This document shows, in pieces, positions 1-12,300 of a stretch of DNA of 64,000 bases. A program made the translations under genes and the position numbers. The stretch comes from Cliona cf. orientalis (lineage: Eukaryota > Porifera > Demospongiae > Clionaida > Clionaidae), in the NCBI GenBank assembly GCA_963930775.1, contig OZ005706.1, positions 4,640,545 to 4,704,544 on the forward strand, read 5' to 3'. Below the pieces are notes generated by a model that was not told the origin of the DNA, did not search any database, and saw only the letters and a list, made by a program, of their open reading frames with translations. The first letter of the stretch is position 1; every line of letters begins with the position of its first letter.

Positions 1-2
1 CA

Positions 3-995
3 ACGTATGCAGATGCCAAGGAACCTCCTGTACTTTCTGCTATAAAGGAAGCAGCTATTCCATACAAAGCGCACTTTAAATTTAATAATTCTGCCTTATT
101 CGTGGAGAATTCTAGATCTGTTTCTTCATTTGATAAGCTGTTTTGGGTGTGGGGAATGGAAAGCTTTGAGAAATTCTTCAGAGAACTTGAAAAGGTTGAG
201 CCCCATAGCCTACAGCTGACAAGGGAAAATCTTAATGAGCGTCAAAACTTAGAAGCTGTAATTGAAGGTCTGAAGATGCAAATCAGAGTAGTTCTTGCTA
301 AAATTGATGTGCTACATCAAAAGCAATATATTTTACGGAAACATGAATCAGAAATTCTTCAAAATCAACATTTTACATATGAAGTAACAGTATCAAAGCA
401 AAGGCGAATTGAGATACCAGAAAATGTGGTTGTCACAAATTGTAATCAGTGTGAATTTACATGCCACTATCCCTGTCCAATTTCCAAAGATAATGAAAAG
501 TATCGATGCAAAGCAATGGATGGAGGTGGACCAGACAGTGCTCGCTGTACTGTGTGTCCCGGGAACTGTCCATGGTCTCAGCATATTAACGCAACATACC
601 GATTTGAAACTTATTATGAAATAGAGACTCAAACGTCAGACGATCTGAAGAAGAATTTGTTTGAGGCCATTGAAGGGAAGAGTCAGATTGAATCCATGAT
701 TGCTGGCATTGAAGAAGAACTAGAAATGCTACGAGGTGTGATTGTGGGCATGGTCAGCGAAGCAAAACGAAGTCTCGAACGATTACAGGATATCGCTCTT
801 AAGCCTAACCCACTGAGTGAGATTGAGTACATTGAGTTGCTAATGAAAGCCGAGAATTCGGAGAAAAGTCCGGGTTTTACTGAACGTATCAAGGTATTTG
901 AAATGATTAAAGATATTGTGAAAGCTCAAGGTGCAGTGGCAAGTGGGAAGAAAACTGACAACACATGGTGGAAGAATTTACACGCAAGGAAGTAG
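3..995 (+). CDS. C-terminal exon of a P-loop GTPase (receptor-GTPase family), 5' end outside the window
   Basis: The frame is open from base 3 to the stop at 993-995, about 330 residues. It begins just after the G4-like region (reads TYADAKEPPVLSAIKEAA), so the P-loop and switch regions lie to the left of the window. It continues with a coiled-coil-prone stretch and a Cys-rich module (CNQCEFTCHYPC, then CTVCPGNCPW, about nucleotides 432-580), then a second helical stretch. It aligns without gaps in most places with the end of the gene at 4809-18784, and several nucleotide stretches in the Cys-rich module are identical, so the two are recent paralogues. The whole visible part is one exon. There is no internal start; a GTG near 102 should not be taken as one. 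Whether this copy also has an Ig/FN3 ectodomain cannot be seen. Confidence 0.85.
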   Translation, partial: TYADAKEPPVLSAIKEAAIPYKAHFKFNNSALFVENSRSVSSFDKLFWVWGMESFEKFFRELEKVEPHSLQLTRENLNERQNLEAVIEGLKMQIRVVLAKIDVLHQKQYILRKHESEILQNQHFTYEVTVSKQRRIEIPENVVVTNCNQCEFTCHYPCPISKDNEKYRCKAMDGGGPDSARCTVCPGNCPWSQHINATYRFETYYEIETQTSDDLKKNLFEAIEGKSQIESMIAGIEEELEMLRGVIVGMVSEAKRSLERLQDIALKPNPLSEIEYIELLMKAENSEKSPGFTERIKVFEMIKDIVKAQGAVASGKKTDNTWWKNLHARK

Positions 996-1285
996 CCTAT
1001 ACTTGTAGTACATGTAGTAATATGTAACTCTATTAATTTTATATACCGAAGACTGATATTATTGTGCATTTTGTGTGTGTACGGAAGTTCTAGTTTGTAT
1101 GCACGGAAGTTTACAGCTAGCTATGGTTTACACAAGACACGTGTACGTGCAATTTGCACGCGCAACGGCAGTGCAGTACAAAGCGTAGTCTCCTGGGCCC
1201 CCTTGCGTTTAGGGGGCTGGGTCACGAGACAAAAAGTGCAGGCTGTCACCCGCAAGACCAGTAATCGAGGTTCAAGAACCGCATT
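996..1285. other. 3' flank of the GTPase gene
   Basis: No coding signal. Around 1187-1228 there is an imperfect inverted repeat (GTCTC...GGGCCCCC against GGGGGCTGGG...GAGAC) that may be the remnant of a short inverted-repeat element. Confidence 0.4.
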
Positions 1286-1289
1286 TTAA

Positions 1290-2720
1290 GGTACCATTAA
1301 ATTGCGTGGGCGTGAGGTGGGGGATATGACACCTAAACCACATCAAAGTCATTAGTGAGGTGCATGTTGCGTAACCACGCCCTTTTAATTGCACAGGTCT
1401 CAGGGGTGTGGCTGCTAGAGCCGGAAGTGTTCATTTAATATCCTCCATGGACCGGAAGCCGAGCCGGAAGGGAGGGGCCAGGCCACGCCCAAAACAGCCC
1501 CACCCTGTTCCCCAAGGACCACCATTCTCAATCAAGTGCCTACTAACCACCGGATGTCCACCGGAAGCCCACAATCAATCCCAATTAAAACACACAGCTT
1601 CCTCAAGGCCAAAACACACACAAACACTTGGAGGCCGTTCTGCCACACCGCCCACGCAAGAGCTCACCTCATTTCCTGTGTGGGCGGAGTAACAACACGT
1701 CATCGCAACCACATCCGCTTCAAACCATCGTCAGCTTCCGTCCAGCCGTACAGGCCCCTCGATCGCACCGCCGTACAGTGCCTCATTAACAGACATGGCC
1801 TCACCTTTGACCTCCTGCCACGCCCCCAAAGCCTCCTCGCGGGGTTCAAAGGTCACCACCGCTTCCGGGACACGCCCACCTATCGCCGAGGCCAAGTCCC
1901 AGGCGCCGATGTCCAAGCACTGGCCCGTGAAGCCACGCCCAATCGGAAGCAATAAAACCTGCATTAACGCACACGCACACACTCCGCACAGTGCCAGGAA
2001 CACGCCCACATGCTTAATTAGGCCTAATAAGCTTTTTTTTTTTTTTTTTTTTTTTTCAAGGAGACCAGAACACTAAGCAGAAAAAAAATTGTCCGAAAAC
2101 CACCACATAGTCGAGCTGGATGCATAGTAGAGCCATACAATGCAAGCAGGCAGCCTATACATCAATTTTGACCAAAGTGGGTAATGGTCGTCACGTTGAT
2201 GTGCGCGCGTGGCCCCACCCCTCACGTAGCGCGTGGGCGGAAAACATTGCAAGTGCATGGCTTCCTATACAAACATATGGGGAAACTTCAAAGGGCCATA
2301 ACTTTAATTGTAAGGTGTGAATCAAAATTTCCCGCCATCAAAATTCTAGTTTTGACCCATTCTGCGTGCCCATGTAAAAATTATCCCCCCAAGTGCTCCC
2401 AAACCCCCCATGAATTAGATTATTTATTTATTTAATTATTTAAATTTGCTTTTTTTTTCTACTTAGTGTTTAATTTGTCGTTGCGGTTAATAGTTAAGAA
2501 AGAATGCTTTGATCTTGCTTTGATGTGGGCAATTACCGGCCTTTTCTTCAGGGGCCACTTCCGGTCGCTAATTACACGCGCATAATCATCCCTGGCCGAT
2601 TCTGGACACGCCCACCTTCGACCAAAAGCACTCGTATGGCCTCTTCGGCCACGCCCCTTCACGATTCGCTAATTGAATTAGCCATTCCTGACGCTCACGC
2701 CCACGCAATTAAATGGTACC
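1290..2720. mobile_element. 1.4-kb TTAA-flanked non-autonomous DNA transposon (piggyBac/Kolobok-like)
   Basis: The ends are inverted repeats of about 28 bases with one mismatch (GGTACCATTAAATTGCGTGG on the left, its complement ending GGTACC on the right). Both ends are directly flanked by TTAA (1286-1289 and 2721-2724), the target duplication used by piggyBac and Kolobok elements. The interior is much richer in G and C than the neighbourhood, with many CACGCCC and CCGGAAG motifs. No convincing transposase is visible. A T-tract and a second inverted-repeat pair inside suggest a nested insertion. The superfamily is inferred only from the TTAA and the TIRs. Confidence 0.7.
2070..2471. mobile_element. 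Inverted-repeat element nested in the TTAA element
   Basis: AACACTAAGCAGAAAAAAAA at 2070-2089 is repeated in inverted orientation at about 2452-2471 with one mismatch, giving a unit of about 400 bases. A run of about 24 T lies just outside its left end. No target duplication is clear. It could also be part of the host element's own structure. Confidence 0.4.
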
Positions 2721-2877
2721 TTAATACAATCACCTTACTTGCGTCATAGAGCTCGGTTATTTTGCCTAGCGCCTCTTTACCGCGTAACATCACTACAGTA
2801 TGGATGTCAGGGTGTTTAAATTAACCCAAGCGCTCAATCAAACCGAAGAGACCCCCTAGCATCTGTATACAGAAGAC

Positions 2878-3075
2878 ATGAGCTCGATTGAGAAAAAACG
2901 GCAGTATGATCAGAGAGTGAGAGAAGTGGAACATGCCACCTTCACACCCCTTGTTATGTCAGTCACCGGAGGAATGGGCAAATCGGCTACAACCTTCTAC
3001 AAGAGGTATGATTAGCGAAAAAAGGGACACTCCCTGCAAACTGAGCTTCAGATCGATCATCCATAATGTCGATCA
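2878..3075 (+). pseudogene. C-terminal remnant of a retrotransposon reverse-transcriptase ORF
   Basis: The frame from 2878 reads EVEHATFTPLVMSVTGGMGK followed by SATTFYKR and then stops at 3013-3015. This matches from memory the conserved tail of RT ORFs that are common in sponge and cnidarian genomes (E-V/I-EHG-x-FTPLV...GGMG...TTFYKRLA). Past the stop, the +1 frame continues with ISEKRDTPCKLSF, as expected for the next part of that tail after a small deletion. Upstream parts of the ORF are absent. It is a short broken fossil, not a gene. Confidence 0.5.
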
Positions 3076-3719
3076 GAGCCTGAGGAGCAAGATCCTCAAG
3101 ACACCATCCGATGTACAAGGCCAACCAGGGACCAATTGACCTTCAGTTAGCTGAGAGTCAAATCCATTAAATCTGGATGACGAGACAGTGCTCACTATAT
3201 TATTACTTTCTGTATCATCTACCTGAGAACTTGTTTCTATAATAAATTTATAGACTGTTCACTACACTGTTTTTTATACCATTTGCTTTGTTGTGCTATT
3301 GTATTATGACGTAATCGTATACGGTAGCTACTATGCGTATAGTGCGCGTACGCAGTCTTCTTCATAGAGGACATTGTGTGGTAATTCTAAAACACATCGT
3401 ATACCAGACAACTATGCATCGCGCTAAGCTTTGTAATGCCAATTAATTACTGTGTGGTGTAGTTTACATCCGGTATACGTCAGAGTTTCCTGTTCGCGCC
3501 CCATGCCCATAGATTGCGATTGATCATTGCCAGATGATAATCGGAGAAGCCGCCCACATCTGACTATAGTGTTAATTACAAGTAGTCTGATTTTGATCTA
3601 TTGGTAATTTCACTCGAACACTGCGTATAGTCACTCACGAAGTAACAGAACAACTCCTCTGACTCGGGCGGAACCTGAAGACGCGCGAAGAGTTCCCAGA
3701 AAAGTATCGATTGAGCATA
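3076..3719. other. Intergenic, no feature recognised
   Basis: AT-rich spacer between the retroelement remnant and the first candidate exon of the receptor-GTPase gene. I see no coding or repeat structure. Confidence 0.5.
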
Positions 3720-3791
3720 ATGAAGTTGCATATACTATTGAATCTGGTCATTGTATTATCGGTCTTTCATTGCTACAGCTGCATACAAAAG
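3720..3791 (+). CDS. Candidate signal-peptide exon of the receptor-GTPase gene
   Basis: An ATG at 3720 opens MKLHILLNLVIVLSVFHCYS, a good signal peptide, and the frame reaches a GT donor (AAAAG/GTATGG) at 3791/3792. It is the only signal-like exon I found upstream of the first FN3 exon at 4809. The exon ends in phase 0, whereas the exons from 4809 on need phase 1. At least one more exon is therefore missing between them, or the true first exon is elsewhere. Confidence 0.35.
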
Positions 3792-4808
3792 GTATGGCTA
3801 CTTGCTTCGCGTGTGTTTATTTAAACAATACTCATTGTGTCCTGCTGCGCTGCATGTACCACATATACGGCTATGACCGGCCTGTGGGGGGTGGATCTAT
3901 AGTCTACATAGGGGCTGCCCCCATTAATACTATTTACCAAGTCGTCATTAGCTATGCATACACTCTCATGTGGAAAGGCTATCTACAATATGAAGCCGCT
4001 CACAGTGTCCATATAATATTACATAATAATATTAAATCTTATGGTTGTGAATGGCTGTAAGAGGTCATGACTAAAAATTATACTGATGCACACATCTTCA
4101 ATGATTGTGTATCTGTAATCTGGGTAAAAGGACCAGAATCTAGAGGCTCCTTCCGAAAACTTAGCTAAGCACGATTGAGGCTACGAAGTATGCACTATGA
4201 AAGTGGTCAAGCCAGCAGTAACACCATGCACCAATTGAGGAAAATAGTGTTTTACTTTGTACCTTCATGATAATAATGTAGGAAAAGCAATATGATGAAG
4301 AAAGCACAGGTTTGGAAGGTAAGATTCTAAATATCTGTCACATTTATATCAGAGGGAGATACACAAAGTGTAGCATTTATGTATATCAAATAGCATAAGT
4401 GTAGCATGACTTGTAAGACTCACCCTATACTGTTCTATGCAAATGCGACGATCATTGATACTAATGGATATACTAGTAAGGAGTTTGCCACCACGCGTAG
4501 CAGTGTTTACTTCCTTAGTTGCGTGAAAGGAGTAAACCTTACCGGTAGAGCTACATAGAGGCAGTCAGTGCATTTGCTCGACCCTTTACCACACAGTCAC
4601 AAATACTCTGCTGTCTGCTTTTATAGTTTACACACGAACTGCGAGCTGGATGATTCACCAGTATGTAGAGGAGTTGGGATGTTCTGTGCTTCGATCATTG
4701 GTGGTGATGTATAATTTAATTTTCAATGATGGTTATTCACTGGTTGGTGAGTGTCTCAAACGTCTGGCACAACCTTACACTGAGTAATTATAGCTATTTT
4801 TCCTACAG
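3792..4808. other. Presumed intron(s) or unassigned 5' part of the receptor-GTPase gene
   Basis: No full Ig or FN3 exon is recognisable. Near 4630-4690 one frame contains cysteines and ends at a phase-1 donor (ATCATTG/GTGGTG, about 4699) that would join correctly to VPPSRPENL of the first FN3. It may be the remaining end of an Ig domain, but its acceptor phase does not fit the signal exon. Confidence 0.3.
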
Positions 4809-6398
4809 TTCCACCTAGCAGACCAGAAAACCTGCATATATTGGAAATTGGTTCATCTTGGACTAGTCTACAATGGGAATGTCCATCTCACTCAGCAGAA
4901 TCGAGCTCAATATTTTCTCATTATGAGATCACAGTCATTGATAGCAGGGATGGAATAGGAAACATATTTTATTTCAGCCCCGAATACATGAACATATCTT
5001 TTTTCAATGTCACCAATCTTCAACATGAAACTCTGTATGAATTTTCAGTTACAGCAGTCTCTAAGTTTTGCGGCATTCTTGCTAGGAGTTTATCAAGTAA
5101 TTTAGTCCACTCTACCACAAAGCCCCAAGGTATTACTATCTTTCAGTGTAGATATATTACATTTAGAATTGAATTTGTGCACTTAACATTAATGCTATAG
5201 AGCAACATTTAATTTATGATCAGTAAGCTTAATTAGACCTCACCTTCTCCCATTTATCATATCCGTCACAATAAGCATTATAAAGATAGCTCCTTACCCA
5301 TTTTCATGATACAATATCAGATCGAGTAGAGGCTCATCCGGCTTGTGGTGCTCTAATAGCTGGATATGAAAGAGCAAAAAACGTGTCTGCCCTTGTGTGC
5401 AACGTATTCAGAGACAATCAACCAACAACAACAGTCTGGAGTACTGGCACCGTCACTTCAAGCGAGATTATTCCATTATCACAGAGTTCAGTATCTCTGT
5501 GTGCATCAGGTGGTATCTATGCAAAAAAATTAAGCATAGATACTTTAGCCCCTGATCTTGATAATGTGGTTGTATATTGTGGTACAAAAGAAAACCCAAA
5601 GCTAGCCAACTTCACACTGAGAATCTATAGTAAGAGCTGCTCTGATCTTTGGTGCTATTTACATTCTTATCTCTTTCATAGGACCTCCCATTTTGAAATG
5701 TAATGTTTCAATAAAAATTCTGGAGCATAGCACAAATGTTTCGATCAATCTTAATGATCAGCGAAATACTGTCTTTCCTAACCCTCAATATTATGCTTTG
5801 AAGAAGGACAGACACCTCTTGGCAACTCCTGATGACATCAATATTACCTTAAATTCATATTCAGTTTTGTTTCAGAACTTGTCTAGGGCTAATTCAGGTA
5901 ATTATTCAATGACAATCCAAAACTATGAACTGGGTTCATCCAAGGAAGTTGGTACATTCACTAGCACTTTTGAAGTTGATGTTCTCTGTGAGTTTTGTCA
6001 GTTTAATATAATTAGAGGTATCTTCAGTTTCCATTATTTCATATTAGATGGTCCGGAGATTCTACCAGGTATGAAGAAACACTATGTACTTTCTGGATCT
6101 CCAGTGTCTCTAATTTGTGGCTACAAGCTGGATAGCAATCCTCCAGCTAACATTACCTGGAGGGATCCTCGAAAGAAACCAGTAAAAGCAAGTAGTGTGT
6201 TCATCTTGGATGATGGACCAACAGTGGTTCGACTTAACATCTCTAATGCAAGCAATAGTGACAGTGGAACATGGATATGTAGTGTAGATGTTAGTGCTAC
6301 ATGTGTTCACAAGTCCATTGAGGGTAAGCTGAAACAAGACTGTCAAGCTATTACACACATAGGGAGCAAGAGCTTTGATATGGAATTGATTGTCATTG
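4809..6398 (+). repeat. Cassette 1: FN3-IgA-IgB-IgC
   Basis: Exons 4809-5129 (FN3), 5321-5629 (IgA, ends CGTKENPKLANFTLRIY), 5682-5987 (IgB) and 6048-6398 (IgC, LICGYKLDSNPPANITW). IgA lacks a clean start and follows an unusually long intron of 191 bases. Confidence 0.8.
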
Positions 6399-9300
6399 GT
6401 AAGTATTATTCTTAGGTGATATTATCATAAAAAGGGTACAGTGTAATCATGACTGCTCTCTGTAGACCGTACCAGCCAACCTTACAATTTGAGCATTGCT
6501 GACTGTGGTCTAACTTGCATTCAGCTTAGTTGGTACCAAGTGAACTTACCAGGAGTATCACGTTTTGAAATCACTTATGTTAATGAGGATGGAGAAGGTG
6601 CAACAGCAGCAGTTGATGGCAGCAAAACTACTCACAATTTCACTGAGCTCATACCTGGAAAGGCATACCACTTCAGTGTAGTGGCTGTATCAGTAGCTGG
6701 TGATGTTGTTGCGAGGAGTCCACAAAGTGGTCCTATCATATTTTCAGGTTTGAAATTGCTGACATAATGCGTAATATGAAGTGTATGTACATATTCTTTT
6801 TTACCTCTGCAAAGGTTTTGACACGCGTATGAGATCTATGCCATTAAGTGCCACACTCTTGGCTGATGATTTAGGAACTAAGAGCTTTACTGCATTAAAC
6901 TGCAGCATTCTTTCCAGCAATAAACCAGTCTCCATACTATGGAGTTTGGGAAATTTCAGAGAAGTCAGCTCTAACCAATCGATTGATAACGAAACAGCAC
7001 CAGAATTGTTCTACATTGAAGAAGTAATCAAGAGTACCAGCAAAAACTTCTTTACTCTAAGTCGTTTCATCATCCTCAACTTGACATCTGATTTTGATGG
7101 TGTAACTGTATTCTGTGGCACAAATGAAGATACAAAAATGGCTAATTTTAGTCTACGAGTATACTGTAAGTGACTAAATTGAATTAAAATTGTAGATAGA
7201 TAAAGCTTCTGTTTCTTGTCACTTCAGATCCACCAATTTTCAAGACTGGGAATTACACAGTTAAAAAAAGATGTGGAGAACAAAATGTTGAAATACACCT
7301 CAGCCTCACCCCTTTGCCTTTTCCTGCACCTGGCAAAATTAGGTTGGAGAGAAATAGTCAAAGCATTCAACAATTTGACAGCATTACTGTGGTTAATGGT
7401 TCAATACTCCTATTTGATGAGATAATTATAGAGCATGCCGGAATGTACTGTCTCACTGCCACAAATTATCGTCTTGATGATAGTAGCAGAGAAGTAGGCA
7501 CAGGTAGAAGTTGCTTTACACTGGATGTGATGTGTAAGTATGAACAGTAAAGCTATAATAGTGCTTATCCTTGTACCTCTATCTCTACAGATGGTCCCGA
7601 ACTAGTTCCAGGTCCAGCTGAGTACTTTGTGCTTTCAGGGTATCCAGTATCTCTCATCTGTGGCTACGATCTCAAGAGTAATCCTCCAGCCACTGTATCG
7701 TGGACTGACCCACTTAGAAATAGTGTCACAACAAATGATAACACAGAAGTGATCCAATTTTATATTGCAAAAGCTAGCCCGAAGAACAATGGTACCTGGA
7801 TATGTACTATTCACCAGAATGGTACAGAGCAAGATAAAAGTAAACATCATGAGATGATAATGATTGTTGTTTGTAAGTTCATTTTATCGAGCACTACAAG
7901 TACAAGTACAAGTACTAAACACTAACTTTCTTTTTTCATAGCTCCACCTGATCCTCCACATGATCTCTTCATCCGTAATTCTGGTCCTTCCTGGGCACTT
8001 CTCCAGTGGACAAATCCACAAGTGTTTAGCGGCTTTGAAATAACTTCCTTTCACAATGATGGAGTAGACAGCAAAATATTCTGTGTACAAAAAATGGAGG
8101 ATTTAAATTTCTATAATGTAACTGGACTTAAAACGAATGGATCCTATCATTTCACAGTTGTAGCTTTCTCAAGAGCTAGCAGTGTTATTGGGAGAAGTCT
8201 GCTGAGTAACCGAGCGCATTTTTCAAGTAATACCTGCATGAAATGAAACTACTTATATTAATTGTCACTTATATATGTAGGTTTTTCTGCCAAGAAATCT
8301 CAAGATATCAATAGCACTAAAGAGTTATTCACATTATCAGTAAAATGTTAGTCTGAATTCCATGTAGATAATTATGATCCATGCAGCTTGTTTCATCTTG
8401 GATTAGGTGGTCCAAGGTTGAAGAACTTGACAGTCAACATACTTGAGGGAATTGAGAATGCGGCATTTGACTTAGGTTCCCATGACAATAATATTACATT
8501 GGCCAGTTCAGTTAGCCTGAGTCGCACAAGCCATTCTAATATTGATGTTAACTTCTCTATAAGTAATGCCACCATATTATTTGCAAACATAACCAAGAAC
8601 CATGCTGGAACCTATCTCCTCAATCTCGTGTATTATTGTGTACATGATGATATCATGGAAAATAGGACAGAAGTTGGAAATCTCACATTAAATGTGCTGT
8701 GTAAGTTATTAGTTCCTTGTGAAATATGCCATCCTCATTGTAGCTAACATTACGGTATGCAGATGGCCCAGAAATGAGAAATGGTTCTAACAAAACTTTC
8801 TCACTAGAAGGAGATTCAGCATCTTTGGTTTGTGGCTACCAGCTTCATAGCAATCCCCCAGCCAACATCACATGGCTGTATCCCAATGGAAGCACAGTTG
8901 AAAACAGTGACAGGATCATCAGAGATAATAGGCCAGATTTGGTTCAACTCAACATAACAGACACTAGTGTTAGTGATGGTGGAAACTGGACTTGTAGAAT
9001 AGAAGTTCAACATACTTGTGTTTGGGAAAGGGAACAACTTTGTGGTGTCAGAAACATATCACAGGAATATAAAATTGAATTGGTTGTTATTGGTGAGTTG
9101 CATAAATCTATGATCATAATCAATTACATTTCATGTGACCACTTCCATAGTTCCTCCTAGCAAGCCACTTGACTTGAAAGTTGCTGACTGTGGTCCTGTC
9201 TGTATTCATCTCCAATGGCAGACCCCACTCAAACTAGGCCAGCCAACTTTATCGTACTATGCAGTAACTTACGTCAATGAAGAGGGCAGAGAATCTACAA

Positions 9301-12300
9301 TACAAACATATAAAAATGCTATCAGATTCAGTGAACTTGTACCTGGAACGACTTATCAATTTACTGTATTAGCCGCTTCAAAAGTGGGAAATGTTATAGG
9401 AAGGAGTCTTCCGAGTGATCCCCTAAAATTTCCAGGTAAATTAGCACTACTCTCGACGTATAAGACTGACATGATTTTCATTTCTTCATTATAATATCAT
9501 AGGCTTTGATACAGGTATCAAAGTTAAGCCACAAAGTGGATCAGTTGTTGTTGGCTTAGAAACAACTTCGACTAAAACTCTAAATTGTAGTATTGTTGCC
9601 AATAAGAATATCTCCTTACTCTGGAGTGTGCAATACTTGAATGGTACACGACTTCAGCCAGTTTTGAGTAGCACAGCACCAAATCTCTTCAATATTACTA
9701 CCTCTAGCAATCATAGTACATACATCCAGAGCCACTTTCAAATCTTAAATTTGACCTCAGACCTGGATTATGTCATAGTATTTTGTGGTACAAAAGAAGA
9801 ATATCAGCTTGCTAATTTCACATATAGGATCTATCGTAAGGTTTAAACCATGCAGTAATATAATCTATGTGAGCCAGTGTATAATGCATTAATTTTAGGA
9901 CCTCCTGTTCTACAAGGAGCAGCAAATATCCCTGTTAAGGAGAATAATAGCATCACAGTGAATCTATGTCCATCTGGGCATCAAGTTGCTTTTCCTCAAC
10001 CACACTCTGTTTCTTTACAAAAATTAGATGACAATATACCTATTGATGATAGCATTATTCTCTCTGATTGTGGTGTGAAATTCCTCCAAGTAAAAAAAAG
10101 ACATAGGGGAAGTTATCAGTTACAGGTTATTAATTACTATGAGGGCCAAGTTGGAACAGATGCAGGAAATTTTTCTCTTAATGTGGAGTGTAAGCATTGA
10201 ATTGATTTATTTGTCATACTGTAGATAATAATCCTATATTGGCATAGATGGTCCAGAAGTTATGCCTGCTTCTGTAGAGTACACTTGTCTTGAGAACCGT
10301 CCTATTTCCCTTGCCTGTGGCTACAACCTTGAAAGTAATCCACCAGCCATCATATCCTGGAGTGATCCTCAAGGAAGACTTGTGGAGAATAATGATTTTT
10401 ACACCATTGATAATGGACCCAAGGAGGTTCAGCTAAATATTTTCAATGCTAAAAGGGAAAATAATGGAACATGGAAGTGTAGTCTGACTACAAAGTTCTC
10501 AAATGCTACTAATCGAACTCTGGAGTTGTATGTACCGCTAATAGTCATTGGTAAATTGTTTTTTCTTCTATTGGTTTTATATCTATCACAGTGGCCTTAT
10601 ATATGCATGTAGGGTCCCCTAGTGAGCCTTTAAATATTTCGGTGGACACAAGAAGTTTCAGCCAATTAACCATTAGCTGGAATTCACCGTTGGATATCGG
10701 ATATCCTTACCTATCTCACTATGAACTTGGATTCAATAATGTTACATACTGCCTAAATAATTCAACTAATTCTTATATCTTCACTGAACCTTTCCAGAGT
10801 TTGTCACACAATCTCACACTATCAGCTGTTAGTGTATTCGGTGGGCATGAGTTTAAGAGTTCACAACATGTCATCAGAGTAAACATTTTTAGTAAGTGGA
10901 TAATCTTGGCTTTCTTGTAGTAGTTTAATGAAGTGTTAGTTCACAGATCATGTCAGGTGGTAATGTAAAACATACAATTGATTAAAATAGTACTTGGTCT
11001 TGCATTTAACTGTTTCAAGAACCCACATCTATAACAACTATTGCATTATTGCTGTATGAATACAGATTCTGTAGATTATACTGTCGAAATGACTGATCCA
11101 CAAGAAACAGTAAATTGTAGTTCAGTTTACAGAAGTACTGAATATAAGGAGGTTGATCAACCACAATCCATGCATGGAGTTACATACAGTGAGTAAAGTT
11201 ATCCTTAGAGATAAAACTGATTAATATTGAATCTTTGTTTTTCATACAGATCCTCCACGCTTTGCAGACAATCACACTGAAATATTCCCTGTGAAGGAAA
11301 TGGCTCAAAACATATATGTTGAGTTCAGAATGCTTCCAGATAATAGTAGTATGGCTGGGTTTAGCGGAACAATGTGGGAATTTGATGGAGAATTAACTGA
11401 GGCAGAGCCACCTACTTTAGTAAATTCTACCTACCTACTGTTCAATGAGATAACAAGAGAACATGGAGGAGTGTATACACTATCGATTACAACCTGTCAT
11501 GGAGGTGATTGTAATGTCAGTTCTGGAAGAATTAAGGTGGATGTGCAATGTAAGTATTATTAATAAACAGTAAGATTATGATAAATTTAGCAATGTTTGC
11601 AGATGTTCCTGAGATATCAAACGGTCCAAGTAGGCAACATGCTACGACTGGAGATCCTGTGTCACTAATTTGTGGTTACAATCTTAAGAGCAATCCTCCT
11701 AGCAGTGTCACCTGGAGTAATCCAAGAGGAGAGAGAGTGCTCAACAGTGAGAAGTACTCAATGGATGATGGACCAGAAGTGGTTCAGTTGAACATAAGCA
11801 ATGTGACTGAAAGTGATGGTGGGACATGGAAGTGTTCATTGCAGATGTTGGATAAAGATCAGAAAGAGAATATGTTCAATATTAGCTTGAGTGTTCTAGG
11901 TATGTAATTTCTGTTTGTTTGGTGTATTCTATTATGACATTATATATTTCACAGTTCCTCCTGGCAAACCGAGTAACTTGTCAGTAACTGAAATTACTCC
12001 AAAATCAATTAATCTAACATGGAGCAGTCAAGGTCACTCAATCTCACACTATGAAGTGATGTTTGCCAATGAAAGTGGAAATGAAATTATCCACGTCTCA
12101 CAAACTACCAGTGCATTAATAGATAAACTTAGTTACAACAGCAAGTACAGATTTCAAGTGGTGGCTGTTTTAGTTGCAGGAAGTCTAGTGGAAAGAAGTC
12201 CACCAAGTGATCCAGTTTACTTTTCAGGTAAGTGCACTACTGTTTGCAATACTCAGACACAAATAAATGTTTGTTTTTAAAGCAGCAATTAGACATAGTG

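Noticed and set aside
1062..2435. Several overlapping ORFs of 60-140 residues in the GC-rich spacer
   Set aside because: They overlap in all frames on both strands inside the TTAA element, have biased composition and no recognisable domain; they reflect GC content.
3770..4060. 96-residue ORF after the candidate signal exon
   Set aside because: It starts inside that exon in another frame, crosses the donor site and shows no domain features.
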